This document shows, in pieces, positions 42,293 through 51,476 of a stretch of DNA of 64,000 bases; position 1 is the stretch's first letter, and the number at the start of each line of letters is the position of its first letter. The stretch spans positions 1,178,001-1,242,000 of the forward strand of contig CAVYPZ010000004.1 of assembly GCA_963770535.1 (NCBI GenBank), in the 5' to 3' direction. Both the position numbers and the translations under genes were made by a program. The notes beneath the pieces were generated by a model. It was not told where the DNA came from. It saw only the letters and a program-made list of their open reading frames with translations, and did not search any database. The DNA comes from RYN-230 sp963770535 (GTDB lineage: Bacteria > Actinomycetota > Actinomycetes > Streptosporangiales > Streptosporangiaceae).

Positions 42293-43084
42293 TTAGGCTG
42301 TGCGGTCTTGCGGCTGGATGTCGTGCTGGGCGAGAAGGTCACGAAGGTGATCGACCTCGTCGCGCATTCTTCTGAGTTCCTCGGCCAGAGACGGGAGATC
42401 CAGGTGCGCGGCTGCCCATTCATCCTGGCGGGAGGACTTCTGTGCGGTCAATTGCCTTTCCCGGTCCCGCAGCACCGCCGCATTCTCGTAATCCTGGGCA
42501 TCGGCGGCGGCTTCCCTGTCGGCGCGGGCCTGCTCGATCTGCCGGTCCAGCTCGGCCACGTCTGGTCCCGTGCCCACCCGATCCTCGACAATTGACAGCC
42601 GTGACTCCATCGAGCCGACGCGGCCCGGCAGTTCAGCTGCCAGCCTGAGCTCCGCCCGGCCGGCCTCCGTATCGCGTGTCAGTCCTGGCTCGCTCTCGCC
42701 CGGATAATCGGGCAGCAGCCCGGTCACATGCTGGCGGATCCGGTTCAGGTCGGCGGTCAGCCGCATCAGCGCCGGGGCGGCCGCTGCCTGCCCATCGCGG
42801 GCCAGGCTCTGCAGGGTCGGCTCGGTGGCGATGTAAGTGCGGGCCAGTTGCAGCACCTCGCGCAGCGGGGGCTCTGGCATCTTCCTGGGGCGTGGCGGGA
42901 ACGGGAGACGGCCGACTGGCGCCCGCCGGGCCCAGCTGCGTATCTCCTTCATCAGCCTGAACTGCAGGCGGACCGCCTCCACGCTGATCCCCAGTGCCCC
43001 CAGCGCCCCGCCGGTCACGGCGCCGTCCCCGCAGATCACCTCAGGCATGCTGTGGCCGACGCCGATGTGGCCGCCGCCGTGCAT
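42293..43084 (-). CDS. Clp-N-like/UVR-motif protein
   Basis: 263 aa. The N-terminal 45 residues (HGGGHIGVGHSMPEVICGDG, then GALGALGISVEAVRLQ) resemble one half of a Clp N-terminal domain (H.GTEHLLLAL...G.A...L..LG). A Pro-rich linker and a helical middle follow. Near residues 185-225 there is a UVR/ClpC-M-like coiled-coil (ELDRQIEQARADREAAADAQ, then DYENAAVLRDRERQL) and a C-terminal heptad region (LAEELRRMRDEVDHLRDLLA). No AAA+ ATPase is present, so it could be an adaptor or decoy for ClpC. The start ATG 43084 has AGGAAAAGG upstream, but an in-frame TAG lies just before EKAR, so the Clp-N half may be truncated. Confidence 0.6.
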   Translation of the reverse strand: MHGGGHIGVGHSMPEVICGDGAVTGGALGALGISVEAVRLQFRLMKEIRSWARRAPVGRLPFPPRPRKMPEPPLREVLQLARTYIATEPTLQSLARDGQAAAAPALMRLTADLNRIRQHVTGLLPDYPGESEPGLTRDTEAGRAELRLAAELPGRVGSMESRLSIVEDRVGTGPDVAELDRQIEQARADREAAADAQDYENAAVLRDRERQLTAQKSSRQDEWAAAHLDLPSLAEELRRMRDEVDHLRDLLAQHDIQPQDRTA

Positions 43085-43222
43085 GCGGGCCTTTTCCTAA
43101 GCCAGCATGGGCGGGGCCGCTCCCGGATGTGCACGCTTGCCTCCCATGCGGATATGCGCTGGAGATCTCACCAAGATGCGCTCGGTCGCTGGCTTCGCGC
43201 CAGGGACTTACGTCCCGGATCC

Positions 43223-43340
43223 TTAGCTGACTGTCGACGACCTCGGGCGCGCCTGGGGATTGGTGCGGGACAGGATCACAACCTTGTGCCGCAGCATCAG
43301 CAATTCCGCGTTCCGCGATACCGATGAGCGGCCGGGCAGG
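43223..43340 (-). pseudogene. N-terminal relic of an integrase-core transposase
   Basis: RNAELLMLRHKVVILSRTNP corresponds to the 'NAELLVLRHEVAVLRRTNPRP' opening typical of integrase-core (IS481/IS3-like) transposases. The frame then decays and stops. It is a possible partner of the C-terminal relic at 6929-7110, but whether they are one element split by rearrangement is unknown. Confidence 0.5.
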
Positions 43341-43655
43341 ACAGCCGGCCGCAGACCCGGATGAAGATCAGATAGAGCAGGCGGAGGGACACTGGCGATC
43401 ATCAAGAACTGCCGCGTCCCTGCCAATGCTGAGAACAGCCGTTGCCATCTCTCGGGCCGGTCGGTGTCTTGTTTCTCCTGGCACACTACGAACGGCCCCT
43501 GATCCGGGCGTCACCCGACGGTGCCCGTGCCGGTGAGATCTTCCGGCGAGGTGCCAGGCACGACAGTGCCGCCGGGGCCGCCGGCCGGCGGTTAGAATGT
43601 CCGCGACCAGTAGCAAGGATGGCTGTCCCTGGTTGTGCTGAGGGGTGGGTCGCCG

Positions 43656-46445
43656 ATGGCTGAGCCCTCTGCGGCAGCCCCTGCTGGGGTTGCCGTGCGC
43701 GGGCCGGATGTGCTGCTGGCGACCAAGTTGCACGTGCCCCGCCCGCAGCGGTTTTTCGTGCCGCGCCCGCGGCTGGCGGAAGCGCTCGATGAGGGGTTGG
43801 CGCGGCGGCTGATCCTGGTGTGCGCCCCGGCCGGGTCTGGCAAGACGGCGGTGCTGGCCGATTGGACCCGGCGCGGCCAGCGGCAGGTGGCCTGGCTGTC
43901 GCTGGACGCGGCCGATAACGACCCGGTGCGGTTGTGGCGGCACGTGGTTGCCGCGCTGGACCGGGCGCGCCCAGGGATCGGGGAGACGGTCGGCCCGCTT
44001 CTGGGCCCGTCGGCGCCAGCATCCTTCGAGGGGCTGGTGACGGCGCTGATCAACGAGCTGGCCGCCCAGAGCGGTGACAGCGAGGTGCTGCTCATCCTCG
44101 ACGACTACCACCTGATCGACGCCCAGCCGGTGCACGGGTCGCTTGGGTTCCTGCTCGAGCACCTGCCCCCGGGACTGCACTTGGTGCTGGCCAGCCGGGC
44201 CGACCCGCCCCTGCCGCTGGCGCGGCTGCGGGCCGGCGGGCAGCTCGCCGAGTTGCGCGCCGCCGACCTGCGCTTCAGCGCGGAGGAGGCGGCGGCCCTA
44301 CTCCGCGAATCGGCTGACGCTGACTTGCCCTCCGCGGCGGTGGCGGCGCTGACGGCCCGCACCGAAGGCTGGGTGGCCGGCCTGCAGCTGGCTGCCCTTT
44401 CACTGGGGGGGCAGGCCGATCCCGCTGGGTTCGTGGCGGCCTTCAGCGGCAGCCACCGCTATGTCCTGGACTACCTGGCCGAAGAGGTGCTGGACCGCCA
44501 GCCAGAGGAGCTGCGCACCTTTCTGCTGGAAACTTCGCTGCTGGAACGCCTGTCCGGCGGGCTGTGTGATGCGGTCACCGGCCGCACCGATAGCCAGGCG
44601 ATGCTGGAGCGGGTGGAACGGGCCGGCCTGTTCCTGGTGCCGCTGGACGAGGTGCGCGGCTGGTGGCGCTACCACCAGCTGTTCGCCGACCTGCTCCGCG
44701 CCCGCCTGCAGCAGCAACGGCCCGGCCGGGTTGCGGGCCTTCACCGGGCCGCGGCCGCCTGGTGTGAGGATCATGGCCTCGCCGACGACGCCGTGCGTCA
44801 TGCCCTGGCCGCCGGGGACGCCGTCTGGTCTATGCGGCTGGTCGAGCGGCATGCCGACGCGTTTCTCCTGCGCAGCGAAGGCGCGACCCTGCAGCGGTGG
44901 CTTACAGCGTTGCCCGCCGGGCTGGCTGGCTCGCGGCCGCGGCTGCTGCTGGCCCAGGCGCGCCTGGCTCTCCTCAGCCACCGCGTCGAGTCGGCCGAGG
45001 CCGCGCTGGACGCCGCCGAGCGGGCGCTGGCCGCCGCTCCGGGCGTGGCCGACGAGCCGTTCGAGCCTTCTGTCGGCCGGGCCGCGAGCCACCTGGCCAA
45101 CGTGCCCGCGGCGATCATGCTTGGGCGCAACCTCCTCGCCGTGCTCCAGGGCGACGCCGAGCGCGCGATCACATTCGGCCGCCAGACCCTTGCCGAGGTC
45201 GGCGAGCGCGAGTGGCTGCTGGCATCCCACGCCCACGGGTACCTGGGCGTGGCCGAGTGGCTGCGCGGCCAGCTTGCAGAGGCCGAGCGCGCGCTGTCGT
45301 CGAGCATCGCCCAGGGGTGGGCGGCCGGCCAGCCCACCATGACCGCCTGGGGCTACCAGGACCTCGGCAAGGTCCAGCGGGCCCAGGGCCGCCTGGACAC
45401 CGCGGCTGCCACCTACCAGGAGGCGCTCGAGGCCGCCGCAGCGACCAGCCGGACCGGCCTGCCCGCCGCGGGCATCGCGCACGTGGGCCTGGCCGAGGTG
45501 GCCTACCAGCGGAACGAGCTCGACACGGCCCTCCGGCACGTCAGCGAGGGAATCGGGGCGTGCCGCCAGATGAACTTCACCCAGCCGCTGGCCACCGGCC
45601 TGGCCACGTTGGCGTGGATCCGGCAGGCCCAGGGCGACGAGGCCGGCGGGCGGGAGGCGATGGAAGAAGCCGGGCAGGCCGCCCCGGGCCCGGGGGTGGT
45701 CGGCCTGCTCCACCCGGTCCCGGCGCAGCGGTCCCGGCTGCAGCTGGCCCAGGGCGACGTCGCCGCGGCCGCCCGCTGGGCACAGCAGCGCGGCCTCGGC
45801 CCGGACGACGAACCCGGCTACCCGCGGGAGCCGGAGTACCTGGTCCTGGCCCGGGTGCTGCTCGCCCAGGACCGCCCCGGCGCGGCGCTCGCGCTGCTGG
45901 AGCGGCTGCACGCGGCGGCCGTCAGCCAAGACCGGGCGGGCAGCGTCATCGAGATCCAGGCGCTGCAGGCGCTCGCGCTTGCGGCCGCCGGCCAGGAGAC
46001 CGCTGCGGTGGACGCCCTGGCCGGGGCGCTCATCCTGGCCTGCCCGCAGGGTTATGTCCGGGTGTTCGCCGACGAGGGCCCGCCCATGGCGGCGCTGCTG
46101 GGTCGGCTCGTCGCGGCCCAGCGGGCTGAGCAGGCCGCGGCCCGCGGCGTCCCGCTTGGCTGGCTGGCCCGGGTGCTGGAGGCGTTTGGTGAAAAGCCCG
46201 CCGCGCCGGGCGCCGGGCGCAGCGCGGCTGCGGTGGTGCCGGGCCTGGCGGAGCAGCTGACCGCCCGCGAGCTGGAGGTGCTCGCGCTGCTTGCCGCGGG
46301 CGCGCCGAACCCGCGCATCGCCGAGCAGTTGGTGGTCAGCCTCGACACGGTGAAAAAGCACGTCAGCCACCTTCTGAGCAAGCTCGGCGCGGCCAACCGC
46401 ACCGAGGCCGTGACCCGGGCCCGCCAGCTTGGCCTGATCCCCTAA
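43656..46445 (+). CDS. LAL/MalT-type LuxR transcriptional regulator (intact)
   Basis: 929 aa from ATG 43656. The STAND ATPase occupies about residues 20-300: TKLHVPRPQRFFVPRPRL, Walker A in LVCAPAGSGKTAVLADW, Walker B in EVLLILDDYHLI, sensor LASRADPPLPLARLRAGGQL and AELRAADLRFSAEEAAAL. A winged-helix part follows with WRYHQLFADLLRARL, then TPR-like repeats (about 380-820). The C-terminal LuxR HTH is at about 865-925 (LTARELEVLALLAAGAPNPR, then SLDTVKKHVSHLLSKLGAAN). LAL proteins bind a small-molecule inducer and ATP, oligomerise and activate transcription. The gene precedes a small ORF and the MMPL gene. It is the only complete one of three such genes here. Confidence 0.9.
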   Translation: MAEPSAAAPAGVAVRGPDVLLATKLHVPRPQRFFVPRPRLAEALDEGLARRLILVCAPAGSGKTAVLADWTRRGQRQVAWLSLDAADNDPVRLWRHVVAALDRARPGIGETVGPLLGPSAPASFEGLVTALINELAAQSGDSEVLLILDDYHLIDAQPVHGSLGFLLEHLPPGLHLVLASRADPPLPLARLRAGGQLAELRAADLRFSAEEAAALLRESADADLPSAAVAALTARTEGWVAGLQLAALSLGGQADPAGFVAAFSGSHRYVLDYLAEEVLDRQPEELRTFLLETSLLERLSGGLCDAVTGRTDSQAMLERVERAGLFLVPLDEVRGWWRYHQLFADLLRARLQQQRPGRVAGLHRAAAAWCEDHGLADDAVRHALAAGDAVWSMRLVERHADAFLLRSEGATLQRWLTALPAGLAGSRPRLLLAQARLALLSHRVESAEAALDAAERALAAAPGVADEPFEPSVGRAASHLANVPAAIMLGRNLLAVLQGDAERAITFGRQTLAEVGEREWLLASHAHGYLGVAEWLRGQLAEAERALSSSIAQGWAAGQPTMTAWGYQDLGKVQRAQGRLDTAAATYQEALEAAAATSRTGLPAAGIAHVGLAEVAYQRNELDTALRHVSEGIGACRQMNFTQPLATGLATLAWIRQAQGDEAGGREAMEEAGQAAPGPGVVGLLHPVPAQRSRLQLAQGDVAAAARWAQQRGLGPDDEPGYPREPEYLVLARVLLAQDRPGAALALLERLHAAAVSQDRAGSVIEIQALQALALAAAGQETAAVDALAGALILACPQGYVRVFADEGPPMAALLGRLVAAQRAEQAAARGVPLGWLARVLEAFGEKPAAPGAGRSAAAVVPGLAEQLTARELEVLALLAAGAPNPRIAEQLVVSLDTVKKHVSHLLSKLGAANRTEAVTRARQLGLIP

Positions 46446-46669
46446 CCGCCCGCAGCCCGATCCCCGCCGGCACCGTGGTGCCAGACGGCAGGCTCGGTCG
46501 CGCTGTGGTGCCAGCGGCCAGGCCGCGGAAGATTCCACCGCGTGCGCACCTTCGGGTGACGCCCCACCGCGGCGGCGGCTCCTACCGTCCCTTGAAGAAC
46601 CAGCCCCGAACTAGATCAGGGCTACTTGCTAACCGGGCCCGGACATGGCGGCTGGCCGAGGAGATGACA

Positions 46670-46873
46670 GTGAGACGCATCCGTATCCAGAGGACCGGGA
46701 CCCGCGGCCCGCGCGACTGGGGTCAGGCCCTGCCGCCCGACCCGCGAGACCCGGATGTCGTCCGGGCCAAGGCGCTTGCCCGTGCTGGTGATCGCGGCGG
46801 CAGAAGAGCAGCCAGGCAGTCACATTCCCCCGGCCTGCCAAGACGGCGGACCGCCAGCGCCGCTCACATCTAA
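46670..46873 (+). CDS. Small basic conserved protein
   Basis: 67 aa beginning with a GTG at 46670, 7 nt after GAGGAG. The segment RRIRIQRTGTRGPRDWGQAL, then PPDPRDPDVVRAKALARAG resembles short uncharacterised actinobacterial proteins that I recall only as 'hypothetical'. The C-terminal 30 residues are compositionally odd. It lies between the LAL regulator and the MMPL gene. Confidence 0.45.
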   Translation: MRRIRIQRTGTRGPRDWGQALPPDPRDPDVVRAKALARAGDRGGRRAARQSHSPGLPRRRTASAAHI

Positions 46874-46926
46874 CAAAGCCGGCCAGGCCCTTCGGCTCAG
46901 CAAGGAGCCACCGTCAAGGAGACGCC

Positions 46927-49182
46927 ATGACAACGCCCGTTGCGCCCCATACTTCAGCCGTACCCGGCCCCGTCAGCCGGCCACCCTCGGCAGCCTCGCG
47001 GAGCCTGACCGGACGCCTCGCGTCGGTCAGCGCCCGGCGGCCACACCGGGCGCTGCTCGCCTGGGGGCTGGTCGTCCTGCTGTCCCTGAGCTTCACGGCT
47101 ACCTCGCTGCATGGCCTGACCAGCACCTCGCACGTGGTCGGGACGACCCCGTCCGGCCGGGCCGAGGCCCTCTACAGCCAGGCCACCGGCGGTAGCGCCG
47201 GCCGGCAGCCGACCGATGTCATCGTCGTCAGTTCGAAGACCGCCACGGCCAGCAGCGCAGCCTTCCGGTCCGCCGCCGCCGCCCTCGCCGCCCGGGTGCG
47301 CTCCGATCCTGGCATCAGCGGTGTGCGGGCTGACCTCGCCCCCGGCAGCCCGCTCATCTCAGCCGGGGGGCACGCTGCCCTGATCAGGCTGCGCGCGGCG
47401 AGCGACGCGGACATCAAACCCGTCGTGACCACCGTGCGAGCCGCCAACGGCGCAGGCGGGTTCGCCGTCGCCGTCACCGGGGATCACACCGTCGGCAACG
47501 ACTTCACCACACTGTCCTCCAGCGACCTGCGCCACGGCGAGATCGACTTCGGGCTGCCGATCGCCATCGTCGTCCTCCTGCTCGTGTTCGGGGCCGTCGT
47601 CGCCGGGCTCATGCCGGTGCTCATGGCCCTGGTGTCGATCATCGTCGGCCTCGGGATCGCCACCATCGTCGCGCAGGAGTTCAGCCTGTCGGTCTTCATC
47701 GTCAACATGATGACCGGCATGGGCCTGGCGCTCGGCATCGACTACTCGCTCTTCGTTATCTCCCGTTTCCGGGAGGAGCGCGCCCGGGGGCTCGAGAAGG
47801 ACGCCGCTATCGCGATGACCGCCGCGACCGCCAGCCGGGCCGTGCTCTTCAGCGGCACGACCTTCGTGATCGCACTGCTCGGACTCTTCCTGGTGCCGAC
47901 CAACGTCCTGCGCAGCCTGGCCGCCGGCGCCATCATCGTCGGCGTCGTGTCGGTCGCCGCCGCTCTCACGCTGCTTCCCGCAGTCCTCAGCCTGCTCGGG
48001 GACCGCATCAACGCCCTGCGGATACCTCTCGTCGGAACCCGCCTGGACCGGGCCGACGCCACCGGCGGACGGTTCTGGCGGAGCGTGATCACCAGGGTCA
48101 TCCGCCGCCCGGTCGCCAGCCTCGCCGTTATCGGCGGCCTGATGGTCCTCGCCGCGGTCCCGGTGCTCGGCCTGCACATCGGCCAGAGCGGCGTCGCCAC
48201 CCTGCCTGGCTCGCTGCCGTCCAAGCAGGGCTACCTGGCCGTCGCCAGGTACTTCCCGGGCCAGGACCCCAACCCGGTCGAGATCGTCACCCAGGGCAGC
48301 AGCCACGCCGACCACACCGACCTGGCCAGGCTGCAGGCGAGGCTGGCCGCTGACCCGCGCTTCGGGCCCGGGACTATCCAGGCCGCGCCGCACGGTCACG
48401 TGCTGGCCCTGACCGTGCCCATCCAGGGCGACGCGGTGTCCAGCCGTGACGTCGCCGCCGTGGCAGGCCTGCGCCAGCACCTGATCCCATCCGCCTTCGC
48501 TGGCTCCTCCACGCATGTCTACGTGGGCGGCAGGACCGCTGAGACAGCCGACTACTTCCACGCTGTCAGCGCTCCCACCCCGTATGTGCTGATCTTCGTG
48601 CTCGGCCTGAGCTTCCTGCTCCTGACCCTCGCGTTCCGGTCCGTGGTCGTGGCCGGCCTGTCGATCGTGCTCAACCTGCTGTCGGTCGGCGCCGCCTACG
48701 GGCTGCTGACCCTCGTCTTCGTGCACGGGGTCGGCGCGAGCGTCTTCGGGTTCCAGCAGGTGACCGCCATCGACGCCTGGGTGCCCCTGTTCCTGTTCTC
48801 GGTCCTGTTCGCCCTGTCCATGGACTACCAGGTGTTCCTGATGAGCCGGATCAAAGAGCGTTACGACCAGACCGGCTCCACCCCCGAAGCGGTCACCGGT
48901 GGGGTCTCCTCCACCGCAAGGATCATCACCGGCGGCGCTCTCATCATCGTCGTCGTGTTCAGCGGCTTCGCCCGCGGGCAACTGGCCATGTTCCAGCAGA
49001 TGGGCTTCGGTGTCGCCGCCGCCTTGCTCCTGGACGCCACGCTTATCCGCATGGTCATCCTCCCCAGCGCCCTGAGCCTTCTCGGCCGGCGCAGCTGGTA
49101 CCTGCCCCGATGGCTCGGATGGCTGCCTCACCTCGAAATCGAAGCGCCCGGCGCCCTGACCGCCCAGGATCCTGGCCGCTGA
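46927..49182 (+). CDS. MMPL/RND-family membrane transporter
   Basis: 751 aa. An N-terminal helix (ALLAWGLVVLLSLSFTATSL) is followed by an extracytoplasmic loop of about 130 residues. A first bundle of five helices includes MMTGMGLALGIDYSLFVISR with FREER. A second extracytoplasmic loop and a second five-helix bundle follow (SVLFALSMDYQVFLMSRIKE). The two D-Y pairs in the fourth helix of each bundle are the proton-relay signature of MMPL proteins, which export lipids or hydrophobic compounds. The start ATG follows AAGGAG at 5 nt. It precedes two alpha/beta hydrolases in the same direction, suggesting a lipid- or hydrophobe-handling cluster. Confidence 0.9.
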   Translation: MTTPVAPHTSAVPGPVSRPPSAASRSLTGRLASVSARRPHRALLAWGLVVLLSLSFTATSLHGLTSTSHVVGTTPSGRAEALYSQATGGSAGRQPTDVIVVSSKTATASSAAFRSAAAALAARVRSDPGISGVRADLAPGSPLISAGGHAALIRLRAASDADIKPVVTTVRAANGAGGFAVAVTGDHTVGNDFTTLSSSDLRHGEIDFGLPIAIVVLLLVFGAVVAGLMPVLMALVSIIVGLGIATIVAQEFSLSVFIVNMMTGMGLALGIDYSLFVISRFREERARGLEKDAAIAMTAATASRAVLFSGTTFVIALLGLFLVPTNVLRSLAAGAIIVGVVSVAAALTLLPAVLSLLGDRINALRIPLVGTRLDRADATGGRFWRSVITRVIRRPVASLAVIGGLMVLAAVPVLGLHIGQSGVATLPGSLPSKQGYLAVARYFPGQDPNPVEIVTQGSSHADHTDLARLQARLAADPRFGPGTIQAAPHGHVLALTVPIQGDAVSSRDVAAVAGLRQHLIPSAFAGSSTHVYVGGRTAETADYFHAVSAPTPYVLIFVLGLSFLLLTLAFRSVVVAGLSIVLNLLSVGAAYGLLTLVFVHGVGASVFGFQQVTAIDAWVPLFLFSVLFALSMDYQVFLMSRIKERYDQTGSTPEAVTGGVSSTARIITGGALIIVVVFSGFARGQLAMFQQMGFGVAAALLLDATLIRMVILPSALSLLGRRSWYLPRWLGWLPHLEIEAPGALTAQDPGR

Positions 49183-49246
49183 CCATCGGTCAGCTTACGT
49201 AGTACCGGGCCTGGGCTTACCCGACCGGACCAGCACTGGAGGGACC

Positions 49247-50104
49247 ATGACCATCATCGAGCTGGAAGCACACCGCCGCACCATCACGACGCCGCAGGGT
49301 CCCGTCAGCTGTATCGACGTGGGCAGCGGACCGGTCGCGCTGTTCGTCCACGGACTGGGCACCAATGCGCTGCTGTGGCGTCACGTCATCCGGGCATTTG
49401 CTGACGACCGCCGCTGCGTCGCCATTGACCTGCCATTGCACGGGCGGACCCCGGCGGCGGCAGGCCAGGACTTCAGCCTGAGTGCCCTGGCTGAGGCGGT
49501 CGAGGGAGTCTGCGGGACAGCCGGCCTGCGGTCAGTAGATCTGGTGGCTCATGACACCGGCGGCGCAGTGGCGCAGGTGTTCGCGGCACGGCACAGCCGT
49601 CGGCTTCGTTCTCTGTGCCTGACCAATTGCGAGACGCACGACAACGTGCCGCCCGAGGCCTTCAAGCCGACAGCTGACCTGGCGGCAGCAGGAGCACTGG
49701 CCGCCGGGGCAGAAGCCCTGCTGGCAGACCCTGAAGCAGCGCGGGCGCTGGTCTTCGGATCCGGCTACGAGGACGTGACCCACCTCGATCTGGAGCTGCT
49801 GCGCTCATTCCTCGACCCCGTACTGGGCACTCCTGAGCGGGCGCGCCAGTTCGAGCGCTTCATCCTCTCGCTGCGCCCCGACGATCTGCTCGCCGCTGAA
49901 CCCCGGCTAGCGAGGCTGACCGTGCCCACGCTGATCGTCTGGGCCACCCAGGACGTGTTCTTCGATCTGCCCTGGGCCTACTGGCTCAAGAGCCTGATCC
50001 CCGGCGCCAGCGAGGTGATCGAGATTGACGGCGGCCGCCTGTTCTTCCCAGAGGAGCGCCCCGCCGATCTCATCGACGCGCTCCGAGGGCACTGGGCCCG
50101 GTGA
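49247..50104 (+). CDS. Alpha/beta hydrolase with Asp nucleophile (haloalkane dehalogenase/epoxide-hydrolase-like)
   Basis: 285 aa. The oxyanion-hole motif is ALFVHGLGTNALLWRHVIRA (HGxG) near residue 33. The nucleophile elbow is VDLVAHDTGGAVAQVFAARH near 99, where Asp takes the place of Ser (HDxGG, as in dehalogenases and epoxide hydrolases). The acid region is TLIVWATQDVFFDLPWAYWL. At the usual catalytic-His position the sequence reads GGRLFFPEERPADLIDALRG, with no His, so activity is uncertain. ATG 49247 follows GGAGGG. It lies 64 bp after MMPL and upstream of the EHN-type epoxide hydrolase gene. The substrate is unknown. Confidence 0.8.
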   Translation: MTIIELEAHRRTITTPQGPVSCIDVGSGPVALFVHGLGTNALLWRHVIRAFADDRRCVAIDLPLHGRTPAAAGQDFSLSALAEAVEGVCGTAGLRSVDLVAHDTGGAVAQVFAARHSRRLRSLCLTNCETHDNVPPEAFKPTADLAAAGALAAGAEALLADPEAARALVFGSGYEDVTHLDLELLRSFLDPVLGTPERARQFERFILSLRPDDLLAAEPRLARLTVPTLIVWATQDVFFDLPWAYWLKSLIPGASEVIEIDGGRLFFPEERPADLIDALRGHWAR

Positions 50105-50324
50105 ACGTCGGCGACGTGGCGCGAGTGCCCCGGCAGGCCACCGCGACCACGGCCGCGTGCCGGTACCCGGCCGGCGTCCTGGCCCACGACTCGTTCCTGA
50201 CTCGCCGCTGGCCGCGTTCGACGCGCTCGCGCGCAGCCCGTTCAGTCCCGCTTGCAAGAAGAACCTGGCCCGTCCCGACGCATAGGAGCATGCACATGAG
50301 CTTGTGCTGCCGAATGAAGGAACG

Positions 50325-51476
50325 ATGACAGTCAAGTCTTTCCAGATCTGCGTAGCCGATGATGTCCTGAGCGACCTGCGCTCGCGCCTGGTCCGGGCCC
50401 GGTTCACGGAAGCGTCCGACACCGAGTTCTGGGCGGCCGGGACCGATCCCGGCTATCTGCGCGACCTCGTCGCCTATTGGGCGGACGGGTTCGATTGGCG
50501 CGCGGCGGAGCGAGCGCTCAACGCCTACCCGCACTACCTCGCCGAGATCGGCGGGCGGTGGGTGCACTTCATCCACCTGCGCGGCAAGGTCGCGACGGGT
50601 GCGCCAGCGCCGCTCCCGCTGATCATGACGCACGGATGGCCGAGCAGCTTCGTCGAGATGCTGCAGGCCGCCAAGCTGCTGGCCGACCCGGCCAGCAGAG
50701 GTGGCGATCCCGCCGACGCCTTCGACGTAGTGGTCCCCTCGCTGCCGGGCTTCCTGTACTCCGAGCTCCCGCAGGGGCCGTTCACCCGCAGGCGCGTCGC
50801 CGAGCTATGGCACGCGCTGATGACCCAGACCCTGGGCTACCGGCGCTTCGGAGCCTTCGGCGGCGACATCGGCGGCGGAGTGACCCAGTGGCTGGGCGCC
50901 CTGTACCCGCGCGACGTCGCCGGCGTCCACATCACCTCCGCAGTCGTCACCGCGGACTTCGCCGGCCAGCCACCGACGGCGGAGGAGCAGGCATACCTCG
51001 ACGCCCGCACCGCCTACGACATGAACGACCAGGGCTACAGCGAGATCATGTGCACCCGGCCGGACACGATCGCCGCCGCACTGACGGACTCGCCGGCCGG
51101 GCTGGCCGCCTGGATCATCGACAAGTACCGCGACTGGAGCGACTGCGGGGGCGACGTGGAGACCCGGTGGGACAAGGACACCCTGCTGACGGTGGCGACT
51201 TTGTACTGGGCCACCAGTTCCATCGGCTCATCGTTCCGGCAGTACTACAACTACCCGCTGAACGAGCCGGTGCCGCAGGTGACCGTGCCCGCGGCGGTCA
51301 CCCTCAGTGGCGAGCCCGCCTACGCGAGGTATCCCAGGAGCCTGGCCGAACGAGTATTCACCGACCTTCGCCACTGGAACGCGCCACATCGTGGCGGGCA
51401 CTTCATGGCGCACGAGGAACCCGAGCAAGTCGCCAGTGAGCTGCAGGCCTTCTTCCGCCCCCTGAGGGCCGGCTGA
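50325..51476 (+). CDS. EHN-type epoxide hydrolase
   Basis: 383 aa from ATG 50325 (GAAGGA upstream). Residues 1-110 match the epoxide-hydrolase N-terminal (EHN) domain (DLRSRLVRARF, WRAAERALNAYPHYLAEIGG). The alpha/beta core has HGWPSSFVEML (HGWP oxyanion motif), nucleophile Asp in GAFGGDIGGGVTQWLG near residue 180, cap Tyr-containing segments and the catalytic His in APHRGGHFMAHEEPEQVASE. This order matches microsomal-type epoxide hydrolases, which open epoxides to diols. The upstream 220 bp (50105-50324) hold no gene. It probably works with the adjacent hydrolase and MMPL on hydrophobic epoxides or lipids. Confidence 0.88.
   Translation: MTVKSFQICVADDVLSDLRSRLVRARFTEASDTEFWAAGTDPGYLRDLVAYWADGFDWRAAERALNAYPHYLAEIGGRWVHFIHLRGKVATGAPAPLPLIMTHGWPSSFVEMLQAAKLLADPASRGGDPADAFDVVVPSLPGFLYSELPQGPFTRRRVAELWHALMTQTLGYRRFGAFGGDIGGGVTQWLGALYPRDVAGVHITSAVVTADFAGQPPTAEEQAYLDARTAYDMNDQGYSEIMCTRPDTIAAALTDSPAGLAAWIIDKYRDWSDCGGDVETRWDKDTLLTVATLYWATSSIGSSFRQYYNYPLNEPVPQVTVPAAVTLSGEPAYARYPRSLAERVFTDLRHWNAPHRGGHFMAHEEPEQVASELQAFFRPLRAG

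Noticed and set aside
44400..46538. 712-codon minus-strand open frame
   Set aside because: Complement of the intact LAL regulator, which has all motifs in the plus frame.
47359..49131. 590-codon minus-strand open frame rich in Asp/Gly/His
   Set aside because: Antisense shadow of MMPL; composition is the codon complement of membrane helices.
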